Shown here: in pieces, positions 46,100 to 57,091 of the stretch | Layout: every line of letters begins with the position of its first letter | Numbering within the stretch: the first letter of the stretch is position 1 | Assembly (NCBI GenBank): GCA_003952965.2 | Contig: CM025850.1 | Coordinates: 21,168,615-21,232,614, forward strand | Length of the DNA: 64,000 bases | Direction: 5' to 3' | From: Morella rubra | Taxonomy: Eukaryota; Streptophyta; Magnoliopsida; Fagales; Myricaceae | The notes under the pieces: generated by a model | What the model saw: the letters and a program-made list of their open reading frames with translations, nothing else | Database searches by the model: none | What the model was told of the DNA's origin: nothing | Translations under genes and position numbers: made by a program

Positions 46100-47509
46100 A
46101 TTCGACGTGCCGTCCTCACGTCCTCCTGACGGGTGTAGTCAAGGTCATAGTTATTCTGCATATGTACCAAAACATAGTCTCCCTAACATGCGTCAATTGC
46201 TCCAATACGTCCTCACCAGCTAACTCCCCGGGCGAAAGTCTGTGTTCTTCTTTCCTATCGAAAGTATCCACATCAGATCTCCATGCATGCCCCGGTGTCA
46301 AGTATCTCCTATGACCCATATAACACATTCTTCTCTCGCGCTTCAACTACTTATAGTCAGTGTCTAAATTATACGTTGGACATGCCAACTTCCCTTTGGT
46401 ACTCCATCTAGATAAATTGGCATATGCTGGGAAATCATTTATGGTCCACATCAAAACTGCGTGTATCTTAAATGTCGTTCCATCTGAACTCCATCCACTA
46501 AATGTCATATGTCTCAACTCTATCTTCTCATAGTTGTTTCAAGTCGTCCACTAAGGGTCGAAGATATATATCTATATCATTTTTCGGTGACTTGTAACTC
46601 GAAATCAAAAGAGTCATCAGTAAAAATGGAACCTTTAGACACCTCCATTAGGGCAAATTATAAGGAAACACAACAACTGGCCAAGTGTTGTACGCATTGC
46701 TTATGTTTTTGAACGAATTGAACCTGTCTGAAGGAAGACCAAGGTGGACACTGCGGGTATCTTGAGCAAACCAACCATGATCCTTATCAAAATTCTTTCA
46801 AACCAATGAATTTGCAAGATGCCTTATACTCTCCCCATCATCGACCCATTTTTCCTTATGCCATCTCATGTCAAAGCTACATCTTTTGTGGTAAATAAAC
46901 ATTTACGTCAAGGGATTAAAGGGAAGTGACGTAACACTTTCCTAGGAATCCAATTGCGCAAGTCATCTTCGAATTTCTACTGAGATACCCCACATACAAG
47001 ACATCTATCTAACTCATTGTTTTCCTTCCAAAACAATATACAATCATTTTGACAAACTAAACCCAAGACCCTTTCGCAATTATTTTTCCTTGTAATACGA
47101 TCTCGGTAACATCTCCCCCTCTAGGCAATGCCTCCTTAATCAACTGTAACATCATATCAAATGCCTTAACCGACAACTTATTCTCCGACTTCACATACAA
47201 TAACTGAACCATAAATGACAACTTACTAAATTTGCCACATCCGGGATACAGTTCATGTTCTTCCTCTTCCCATAACTTATCAAATGATGTCGAAGCCTTC
47301 GATCTTGAAGTGGGGGTTTTCCTAATATCAAGGTTCTCCGTTTCAACCCCTATCGCCCCACCTTCTAACCTTGCATGAAGATCAATTAACATTTCCTCCA
47401 TCCCATCAAAGCTATTTCCATCTAATTTCTCATCACTATGCAGTAAGCTCGCATTAGACTCTAGACTCAGATTTGAAGCAAGTTGAATACCCTTCAGTGA
47501 AACACCCAT
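46100..47509 (-). pseudogene. TNP2-like CACTA transposase, decayed
   Basis: The N-terminal 150-aa frame (47509-47057) contains HARLEGGAIGVE, DKLWEEEEHELYPGCGKFSK and KAFDMMLQLIKEALPRGG. Next, in broken frames, come NDCILFWKENNELDRCLVCG (CxxC zinc-like), DLRNWIPRKVLRHFPLIP, DDGESIRH, FDKDHGWFAQDTRSVHLGLP and NAYNTWPVVVFPYNLP. GHRRYLTPGHAWRSDVDTFD follows (46346-46116). These are the conserved steps of the TNP2/transposase_21 family. Several stops mean it is inactive. It lacks most of the C-terminal half. Confidence 0.85.
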
Positions 47510-48207
47510 AACTTATAGCTCACATCAAACCCATTAATATATATATGATTTTTCATTTTATCTAATACTTGAAACACTACATTTTTGCACTTCTGACACA
47601 GACATCTAATTTGACCTGGAGAGTCTACACAACAAGCCGCCACACCGACAAACCCATGGACCCCCTCCATATACTTTTCTCCAAATCGATTTTTCTAGTA
47701 AACCCAACTCTTGTCCGTCGCCACCAATCTAAAAAATACAAAACATTAAATAACTCATAAACACCCAATCATTGGAACTTGACTTTATCCCTAGCTGATA
47801 GGTCCTATCCCATTCAAGATTGTGCATTTGGAGTTGAACGTTAGTTCGACTTGTGTCCATCCATATTTGAAAACAATTTGGCAACATCTTTCCCCAATCC
47901 TCAAGTACACGCACCAGAGTTGGGGGCAGACATTATCAACGATAGTTGTACGACGTTATACACCAATGCTAGTAGTATACCAAAAGACAAAAGGTAGATG
48001 ATACCGAACTTCCTCCAAGACTGGACAAGACACAAGTACCGAACTCATTCAACCCCGAATTCAATCAATCTTAAACTATCCATATTTTGGACAATTCAAG
48101 GGTTATTACGAGATAAACGCATATTTATTACGTCTTAACCTTTGAACAGGTCTAAGGTTATACACATTATATTCCAAAAATAAACCCAAACAAAACAAGT
48201 CAAAAAC

Positions 48208-48450
48208 ACTCATATAATCATTCTCCATGCTTCTCAAACTTCATAATTCATTTTCAGAACTCAAACACTTCAATAATCAAACATGTAAATAGCTCAAATA
48301 CTACACATGCATCAATAATCAGAAAACACTCCTATACTCATCCTCTAGTCTTCTTAAACTTCATGATTCATTTTCAGAACTCAAGCACTTCAATAATCAA
48401 ACATGTAAATAGTATAAATGTTACACATGACCAATAATCAACATCTGTCT
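48208..48450. repeat. Tandem duplication (about 121 bp x 2) in the CACTA interior
   Basis: Two units share AACTTCAT(A/G)ATTCATTTTCAG, ACTTCAATAATCAAACATG and TAAATAG blocks. Unit borders are near 48330. Confidence 0.9.
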
Positions 48451-48454
48451 TAAA

Positions 48455-49800
48455 CACTGATCGATCGGTACTATTGGTGATTGGTCCGTTTGTAAGGCCG
48501 AGTAAATTACCTCTTGCATGAAATCAACACCAAAACGAACTAAATCCCCACGAAAATCCCACAAATTTTGCCAAATTTTTCAATATTTACCCGATTAAAA
48601 AACCAATGAATTGAAGCTTGGGCTTACTCTTAAGCTATTCTAAACACTCTCCTAACCAAAAAACGGTGTTTGGGCTAAGTTTGAGGGGGAAATAACACCT
48701 TGCCACAAGCCTTCGGTCTCCTCCTTGCCATGGGTGTGTTTTTGCACTTCACCCATGGCCTTAGAGCATTTTGGCATTTGAAGCTCAATAAACACCGATG
48801 GATCGGCAATTTGACTGATCGATTGCCTTGTCAGCTTTAAAATTCCTGCTATGTTTTTCGACCGATCAATCAAAACAAAATTACCAATTAATTGGAAGGT
48901 GAATTTAAAATGTCGCCATCCTTGGTGATCGATCGGTACATAAAGACGATCGATCGGTTAAAGAAAACAAAACTACGACGTATGCAAGCCATCAATCGGC
49001 TTTTTTGGACGATTGATCGGTTGGATATAATACCTAAACAACACCATCCAATACTGATCGATCATCCACTCACTGATCGATTGGTGATCCTAATTATTAA
49101 AAAAATAATTCTTAACCTAACAAATGACTTAATTATTAATTGTTTTTTTTTTACTTATAATGTCATCTTAAAACATACCTCATACTTATAACTTATAATT
49201 ATGAGCTAAATAAGTGTTATATCACTAGTTTATGACATCTTAATACATGCCTCATACTAACTCTTACAATATGTTTCTACAATGCAACATGTACAACTTA
49301 AACATACTTTCTTAAATATTAATGATTTGTACTTGATATGTTTTTATGTAATATAAATACATCCTAACACACTTTGTTAATATATATTTTGTGTTTCAAA
49401 CATTTAAACTCACAATATTCAATCACTAATTCTTAAAAACAAAATTTGTCTATCGATTGATCACTTGAATACATTGATCGATCGTCATTTGCAAATAAAA
49501 CGACGCCATGTTGTACAATCGATCATAATTTGCAATTAAAACAACGTTGTCCTATACGATCAATTGTCATACATTAACGATCGATCGCATCATATAACGA
49601 AAACGACGATGCATAAAGATGATTGATCGGTTTGCAATGTACCGATCGATAGTTTAAGATAAACCAAAACAACAGTGTCTTTGACGATTGATCGAGGGTT
49701 TTATACGATTGATCAGTTGGATATTTTTAAACGAGACCTTGCTGTATTGATCGATCGGTCAATCACCGATCGATCAGTGATCCTAATTATTAACAAAACA
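48455..49800. repeat. Internal GATC-rich repeat fields of the CACTA element
   Basis: Two clusters (48455-49090 and 49440-49800) of the same GATCGATCG/CGATCGGT words found at the element ends, separated by AT-rich sequence. Internal position, 4-6 kb from the left end, is unusual for subterminal repeats. Confidence 0.85.
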
Positions 49801-49888
49801 ATTTTATTTAAATTCTTATGTTACTTATTTGATCAATCGCTATTAATTTCTTACGTATATATGTATGTACTTAAATTTTACTTAAATA

Positions 49889-52800
49889 TGTCACACCCTG
49901 TGCCAGTACTTACCCTTTAGGCTCACTTATAGAGATAGCATGCACAGTCGGGGATTATGACATGAACTATTCCTATAAAGCCTCAACTGTTTGACCTTGG
50001 AAAGCTTAGCGGGAGTTTTATTTGAAAATATTATTGTGATTAGGAATTAAAAAAAACGTGTTAAGGAAATATCGCAATTTAGGGAAAGGACGGTGAATCA
50101 ATTTGTATTAAGTGGTTTTGAAGCGTTACATAATATAAAAGTATAAATGAAAGCTCAACAATATAAGAACGGGGAAATAAGAAGTAAGGAAAAGAAAGAA
50201 GTACTTAAAACAGTAAATACACGTTCTCATTACTAAACACGGTTTTCTAAAACACGTCCTTCATGAGGACTACGAAAAGGCTAAGTAAGTAGCAAGTACA
50301 AAACTGAGAGCTTTCCAAAGCTCGCCATGCCATTACAACTGTGTTTTAAACGTTGAAAATACATTGAAAGTTAAAGAAAACAAAAGGACTGCATCTAAGC
50401 TAGGGTCCACTAGTCCTCTTCATCAGTATCGGAGGTGAGATCTATAATATCGATCTCAAGTGAGACACAACTACCCTCCGCCGGTGGGGTCGGAGGAGCA
50501 AGGTTGAGACTAAGGAACTCTGGGGGTACGTCGATCAAACCAAAATCCTCTAACTAGGGTAATAGGAGCAAAGGAGGTCCCTTGAGGTACCAGGGGGCTT
50601 GTGCTCCACCAGTATCTCAAAAGTGTTTGAAACCCATGTTCGGATCTTCAAAACCAAAATGTAAGGATTGTGATCCAAGATCAGCTAATTTTTGAAAAGC
50701 TTCATCTTCAATATCCATGACGCCACATACAAAGATACAAAACATAAAATAGGGTGAGTCCTACTAACTCAGTAAGGTCGGGGAAGGTGGCATGCTCATA
50801 CATTATAATTCATGCCTTGGAACATACAATATCAGTGCAATGATTTCAAGTCATACAAGACATTGAGATAGTGTAAAGAATGTATGCAATGTAATTGAAA
50901 TGCATTTGCTCATCATATGGTTCCCTAGGTATTCCCGGTGTCTGCTCTGTTCACCCAGAGTCGGGTTGTGCGTCCCTCCTCTCCTTGTGAATTGTCCCGT
51001 GCCACCTACACTAGGAACCTTTAAAAATAACGTCGTAGTGCCCAGAAGGAGCCCACCCACTCCCTGTAGTGGAGGGTTGCACTCTCCTCATGTGCCCGGT
51101 ACCGTCACTCTTTCTTCGGGAATCACCTCGCAGGCTTGGGGGTTCCTCACATTTGTTTTTCCTCTTATGAAATTAATGCACGAATATCATTCATATGCAA
51201 CGTACACATCCAAAATATCCCAAGATATGACTTGAAAACATAAACCAATAAAGTACTTGTAATTTCAATGCATGAATAATTAAAAATACAAATCCAGAAA
51301 TTAAATCCACAAACTGAATTTAAAATACTCAATCAATTTATGTGTCATATGGTTTCAATTAATGGACCCTTTTTTCTTTAATTAAAGAATTAATAAACTT
51401 TATCCTTTTATAATACTAATTTAAAGAATTAAACATGAAATTTGTAACTAAATATTAATACTGCCTTAGATCTCCAAATGAAGGCTTCTTGGGCCTCCTT
51501 AGACCCTACTGGGCCTATCCTAAAGTTTCAAATATTCTGGCTTGTTTAGAGTTAACGGGCCTAAATTCTGTTTAGGCTAGCTAAACGGGCTTTGTGATTT
51601 GAGCCCCTAATTCTATTTAGTTTGGACTCAAATTTGGGCTTCCCCATATATTTTTCATGCTCTACATAGCGATATAATTATTTTCCCTGTTTAGACATTT
51701 TTACAATAACTTTTATGTGAAATACCGAAACTACCCTTAGAGACCTCCAGGGGCATTTTTGATCTTTCCTTACATCATTCTTGGCTGATATTTTTACAGA
51801 GACGTCCTGAGTACTTATACAACCTATCGAGAAAGTTTCATGCAAAAATTCAAAGGAAATCATGGGGTCATTTTGAACAGTGACCATTTTCTTGTTAAAA
51901 GGCTAACTAATGTTCTTGCATGTTATAGATCTTGGTTTCCTTTGATTTTAATCTCATCTATCCATATAAGAATATACTTTCAGACATCAATATCATCATA
52001 GAGCAACCACATATGTAAAATGATGGCTTACACTTTCATTTCCTTTTCTGTTTAAAATACCAAAACCATGCATGTAACTAATGCCACTTTTTACACCATA
52101 CTTCACCATTTGAGCTCACAATGAGTCCCTCAAATGCCACTGCCATATCCCTCCCACATTCCATAGCCTCTATTTTCCATTTTTACATTACCAAGTTCAC
52201 AAGTGTACAAAATATAAGCCATGCACAATCAAATATCACAAGAAAGGAAGAAATGATCAAAGAAACTCTTGCATGTACACTAGCCCTTACCTATGGCCAA
52301 CCCGTGGCCTCCCAAATCACTCAAAAGAGACTTGTGCCACTGACCTTGATCCTTAAACATACAAAACCCTCCTTGTACAATTATTTCACAACGAACTACC
52401 ATTTCCCACATTTCTCTTACACAACAAGCAAGGAACTTCAAAAATAGTTAATCTCTGTAGCTAACATCACATGCAACCAACAAATGAACTAAAACTCATC
52501 AAAATACAAGAGCTGAAACATTTTTTTTTGTAGAGATCGAAGGTAATGGCAACCTATCTCACATGCAAACAAGATCTACAACTTATTTTTCCCCGCAAAA
52601 GATCAACAACAACTACCCCTTACCTTGCTAGTGAGATAAGTTCTCCTTGAAGGCTCTAGAAAAATCCTAGAGAAAGAAACCTCAAGTTATAAGAGATGAA
52701 GAAAATGAAGAGGGCAGGAGAGAAAGAAAAAAAAAGGAGAGGCCATGGCTGAATGCCACAATGGCCATTTCTTTTTATTCTTTCTTTTCTTACCCCCTTT

Positions 52801-53739
52801 TGTTTTCCTCCTTTTTCTTCTCCTTCTTTCTTCTTCTCCGACTACACTCTCTCCCTTCTCTCTTTCTACTCTAGCTCAACACTGACAAAGTGAACAAATG
52901 ACTTGCACGGTTTGTTTAGGTTTTCAAAAAGCCTAAGTCATCATTTGGTCAAAGGAAGCTGTAAGAAGTAAGCTCCTTATGTGGCTACATGGGCGGCAAG
53001 GGCATCAAGCACTATTCAAGGTCATGTTGACCTTTCAAAATCACAAAACCACTTGCACTTTTTGGTGTTGACCATTCTAATGTGAGATGCAATGTATAAT
53101 GGGACAAAAAAAAATGAAACAATGGCCAAAGGGAATACAAGGGGAACCGTGTACCTAGGGAAGAAATAATGATAGGATTTTCATGCTAATTAATCACATT
53201 GAGCTAAGTATTGAACATGTAAAAATTAATCTAAGTTAGGAGAAGGGTACAAAATTAAATTAAATTAATCAAGGAAGGTACCAAAACTAATGATGGGAAA
53301 AATTTAAAATCATACATGTAACATTATTTTAAGCTATCATATGTAAGCTAAAAAAAAATTAAGCAACGAGAAATAATTTAATGGAATATATATATATATA
53401 TATATACACTCTCTGATTTCTTGGGTAATTACAACCTCTCGAATATGTCTAATTAAAAAGTAAGATAATAATGAAACTAAATTCTCTACTAATTGACTAA
53501 TGCAAGCAAAAATGAAACAATATAAAATGCAAGAAATGGAATTGCTAATAAAAGAAAAAAAATATTAGAATTATCAAGATCCATAAGGAGATGTAAATAC
53601 CTAACTAAACAAAATATTAGCAAGAATATTGAAAACCACATAAACCTATCAAGGAATTAATTATGACTAGAAAATCCCAAACATTGTCATTCATTAACTT
53701 AAATATGTCAAGTAGTTGAAAATAAAGAAGGGCATCACA
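49889..53739 (-). mobile_element. Solo LTR (3,851 bp) nested in the CACTA element, TSD AAATA
   Basis: Plus-strand ends are TGTCACACCC and GGGCATCACA. It is flanked by a perfect AAATA duplication (49884-49888 and 53740-53744). No polymerase genes are present. A hairpin word (50753-50777) and a small acidic reading frame beyond it (50718-50402) match the layout of the 60-62 kb LTR, giving minus as sense strand. An AT microsatellite is at 53387-53406. Very long for an LTR; superfamily (probably Ty3/gypsy) is inferred from the likeness to the 60-kb element. Confidence 0.85.
50402..50718 (-). pseudogene. Small LTR-encoded acidic reading frame (broken)
   Basis: Starts MDIEDEAFQKLADLGSQSLH, meets a TGA after about 34 codons. 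Further downstream an open stretch ends EIDIIDLTSDTDEED before a stop codon. Its acidic end resembles the end of the 64-aa frame at 62029-62223 (NISDLDNTDDED). Both lie just downstream of the shared hairpin word. No known domain. Confidence 0.45.
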
Positions 53740-54010
53740 AAATACGTATTTTATGAAGCTATTTAACTTTGCAATTTTTGTTAATTTTGCCAACCAAAGG
53801 GTATTTTGGTCAATTTATGTATCTAAACGTCAGAAAAAAATAAAAATAAAAAAGCTCATAAACTGTAATCAAAGTGATTACATATCCAAAAATAAACAGA
53901 TATGTCCCAAATATGTAAATAAAAACCCAAATCCAAAAAAATATATATGTCTCAAATACGTAAATAAAAACACAAATCCAAATACATGTCCCAAATAGAT
54001 AGTAAAAATA
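53740..54010. repeat. Short tandem repeat (about 40-bp units) right of the solo LTR
   Basis: TATGTC(C/T)CAAATA(T/C)GTAAAT followed by AAAAAC-CAAATCC recurs about three times (53898-53990) within the CACTA interior. Confidence 0.6.
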
Positions 54011-55260
54011 ATAAATGTCTATGACTGCCGAATAGCACCACGGAAAATCACCACATCATCAAGAATATTCTCGAGAATCTTTTGTGGATCTCAGTCTGTC
54101 TTGAAATCATCAAGGGTCTTCTTGAGATCTTCTAACTAGTCAGTGACATCCTTCATATGAGCCACGATCGCATTGTTGTGTAGCATTGTAACAGTGCACT
54201 CCCCGTCAAAGTTCCTTCGGAGCTTCTCAGAGTCTTCCTAGAGCCACTTAATCGCCCCTTCCAAATTCTCCACATGCTCCTCAAGAGGCCATAGAGCAAT
54301 CTTGATAGCCGCACTGACACGGTTATTGAGGTCCCCAAAGAGCTGGGCTACCCAAGGAGGAGGCACTGCAAGTGGCTCTAATTGAGACGGTCTGGTATCA
54401 GTCGATGGTCATGATGTCGTATCTGCGGCCTCTACCCCCTCCTGCCCCTTGTTCCTAGACAAGGTGGTGTTGTTCAGTGTTTTGATGACCATCTTATGAG
54501 TCTCCCAATCACCGATGAATGAGGAACTAAGTCAGGAACACGCCGTATGGGAGGCTATGTTCCTTAAGTCCCCAAGCCTCATCCAGTATTAGTTCAAACA
54601 TGTAGAGCAGGAAATTTATCCACATCTAATGACCCAGCAAGAGCATGCACTAAGCTCTAGTGAACAGGCACTCCGTGGAATGAGTTCTGCCATCGACATT
54701 CGGCGTCTAGAAGAGGTGCACCATTTGTCAAAACAGTAAGAAATAACTTTGCTTAATTATACTGCCAACAACTGCAAATGTCTTCCCTGTCATAAGTGTC
54801 CATAGGTCCTGATCAGATGTCCTCTCCAAATCTGTTATGGGTACCTTTGGGAAGCATAAGGTCTCGGGCCGAGGGCAGTATAAGAAATTAGCAATGACAT
54901 ATACTGAGAATGTGAACTGCACCTCTCAATCTGTCATCTACAGCTCAGGTCCTCTCTCTGCCGAGACAATGACACAATAGAAATCGGAAACGAGGCTGTC
55001 GACACAGAAACCCTCCATCCATGAGAGATGATGCAAGAATCGCTAGTACACGAAGAGCTGGAAGATGCTATGGTCCTTGTACTACAAGTCATCAAAATTA
55101 GAGAGCGTCACTAGACACTCTCTGGCCATTGGCTGCTGCTTCAAGTACAACATCTGCCTTTCCAAGGTCATCAATGGCCTCTTGCTCTTGGGACAAAGAT
55201 CCCGCCCCGGTCCTTAATGTGTGCGCACGCTTAGCTCTTGACATTTCAGGTATGCTGCAA
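54010..55260 (-). pseudogene. Remnant resembling a 'putative plant transposon protein' domain
   Basis: Minus-strand text, with stops, reads FTFSVYVIANFLYCPRPETL, FPKVPITDLERTSDQDLWTL, CMLLLGH-MWINFLLYMFEL and DEAWGLKEHSLPYGVFLT. The layout (short FLxxPRP, ITD, then a hydrophobic 'LL.G..I....YMF..I' and 'LPYG..LT') is that of the plant-transposon-protein family often seen in LTR and CACTA elements. No complete frame survives. The assignment rests on remembered family layout, so treat as tentative. Confidence 0.4.
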
Positions 55261-55329
55261 CAATTGTACACAAATATGTGTTAACAAAATAATCACTATA
55301 ACATAATTAAAATATTAAAGAAGTTGAAA

Positions 55330-56660
55330 CAAAATAGTGATCCATCGCCATTTCCAACGATCAATTACTAAATATAACGATCGATCGCCTAATCAAAACT
55401 ATGCATTTGGAAACATACAGATCGATCACAACATATAAACGATGTGTTTTATTGCACAGATGATCGGTTGACAGTGCAACAAAATGCACAGTATTACCCA
55501 AGCGATCGATTGCCACTTAGACGATCGATCGCCACTTAGTTAAAATGCTGCATTTCAAGTTTCGTTGCCAATTGATCGTTTTGGAATAAGTGATCAATCG
55601 ATCACGACAGTTAAAATGCACAATATCAGGGACCGATAGATCAGTCTCACATGCGATCGATCGTCTACAAATTGAAATGCATAGTTGTTGGGACCGATCG
55701 ATTGGTCACAAATATAACAAAATGATTGATCAGCTAACTAAGTCGATCGATCGTTTCACTTAGCATCTACCTATCGATCGATCGCCTTGATCAAGTGATG
55801 ATCAACGCGGGGACGAAAGCAAAAAAAACACACAATTCCTATAAAATCCCAAAACACGCCCAAAATCACCCCAAATTGATCTCTAAACTCTTAAAACATA
55901 CATTAACACTAAAATAAATATATTTTACTGACCTAAATGGATTATATACTAAATTAAAAAACTAAACTAAAAATAAATTTAAAACTGCTTAATATTGCTA
56001 AAAAAACAATATAAGTACGTACCTTTGATGTAGATGACAACGGGGGAAGATTCCATGCACTTTAGAGGACAATGCAGCATGAAATAGCTCGCTGAAAATT
56101 GAGAGGATTTGTGGAGAGATAACCAGTAAAAATGACTTCAGCGATTTCATATAATCCCTCGTGCCGATCAATCACTTGTTGTTTTCAACACGTGGCTCTC
56201 TACCATTTGTTGAAACAATGATCGTTTGCTACCTAAATAATCAAACGGCGATTCAAAAAAGTGACGGTTATGCTCATGATCGATCGGCATGGTGTAGCAA
56301 TCGATCATTCTTACGTAACACGTGGCACACTTCCGTTCGTTGCAACACCGATCAATCGGTAGTAGATAACAATCAATCGGCACTTCGTTATATTGATAGT
56401 TACGTTTACCGATCGATCGACACTTCGCATTTTCGGATGGTGGTGTGAAACAATTGCTTAGCAAAGCCACATGTCGATCGGTGGTGTGAAATGATCGATT
56501 ACTTAGCAAAGCCATGTGTTTATTGGTAATCGATTGATCAGTGTATAACTACCGATTGATCTGTTGTGGTGACGACGTAATTTCATCACCAAAACGCTTT
56601 GCATTTGGTAATGGAGCGTTTCATCGATCGTCGATTAACCGATCAATCACCTTGTGATGA
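55330..56660. repeat. Right subterminal GATC-rich repeat fields of the CACTA element
   Basis: Two clusters (55330-55800 and 56160-56660) of GATCGATCG/CGATCGATTG/GATCAATCG words in both orientations, mirroring the left end. AT-rich non-coding sequence lies between. Confidence 0.85.
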
Positions 56661-56828
56661 AAATTTTTGTCACTTTTATTGGCACAAATTTTTTTTCGTC
56701 ACACATAAGACCTTTTAGTAACAAAATTTGTGACAAAAAATATTTTCTTCACGAAAAATCTATTTTTAATTATGAAATTCATTTCATCACCGAGAATTTC
56801 GTCATTAAATATCAAATTTCTAGTAGTG

Positions 56829-57079
56829 ATCTCCAAATATTAAAGATGAGCCACACAAGAAAAAGAAGACAACGGCTCCAAACATTGAACGTTAGCAAAT
56901 ATGGTAGTCTGACAATCTATAGAATGCATGATTGCCTACAATTGTACGCAGCCCTACAAATCTGCTATTCCCATATTATAAAGTGTAATGCTGTATAATT
57001 AAGAATATTAAAAGGAGGGCTGATCTCATCAAGTGAGAAAGCAATATAATAATTGTTTTCTTGCACATCATTGTCTATA
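56829..57079. other. Segment between CACTA end and copia PBS
   Basis: Begins with the ATC duplication. It contains GAGCCACACAAGAAAAAGAA, which resembles GAGCCACATAAGGAAAAGAA just left of the CACTA element (44032-44052). The right part should be the end of a copia 5' LTR (it runs into the PBS at 57080), but the LTR start cannot be defined. Confidence 0.45.
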
Positions 57080-57091
57080 TGGTATCAGAGC
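57080..57091 (+). promoter_or_regulatory. tRNA primer-binding site of the copia element
   Basis: TGGTATCAGAGC followed by CC, the common plant PBS matching the initiator Met tRNA 3' end. Confidence 0.85.

Larger units (their letters stand above)
44060..56828 (-). mobile_element. CACTA (En/Spm) transposon, 12.8 kb, TSD ATC
   Basis: The left end CACTACAAAAAAAATTGAC and right end (reverse complement CACTACTAGAAATTTGATA) are CACTA terminal repeats. They are flanked by the 3-bp duplication ATC (44057-44059 and 56829-56831). Both ends carry GTGACAAAATTT/AAATTTTGTCAC-type subterminal palindromes. They also carry long fields of GATCGATCG-rich words. TNP2-like and Ptta/En/Spm-like coding remnants are on the minus strand. 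A 3,851-bp solo LTR is nested at 49889-53739. Without it the element is about 8.9 kb. Coding parts contain stops, so it is probably non-autonomous now. Confidence 0.93.

Noticed and set aside
50900..51235. 111-codon plus-strand frame
   Set aside because: Lies antisense in the solo LTR, no domain, and the sense strand carries the LTR features.
56168..56515. Overlapping frames of 95-115 codons on both strands
   Set aside because: Generated by the GATC-rich repeats; repetitive peptide content.
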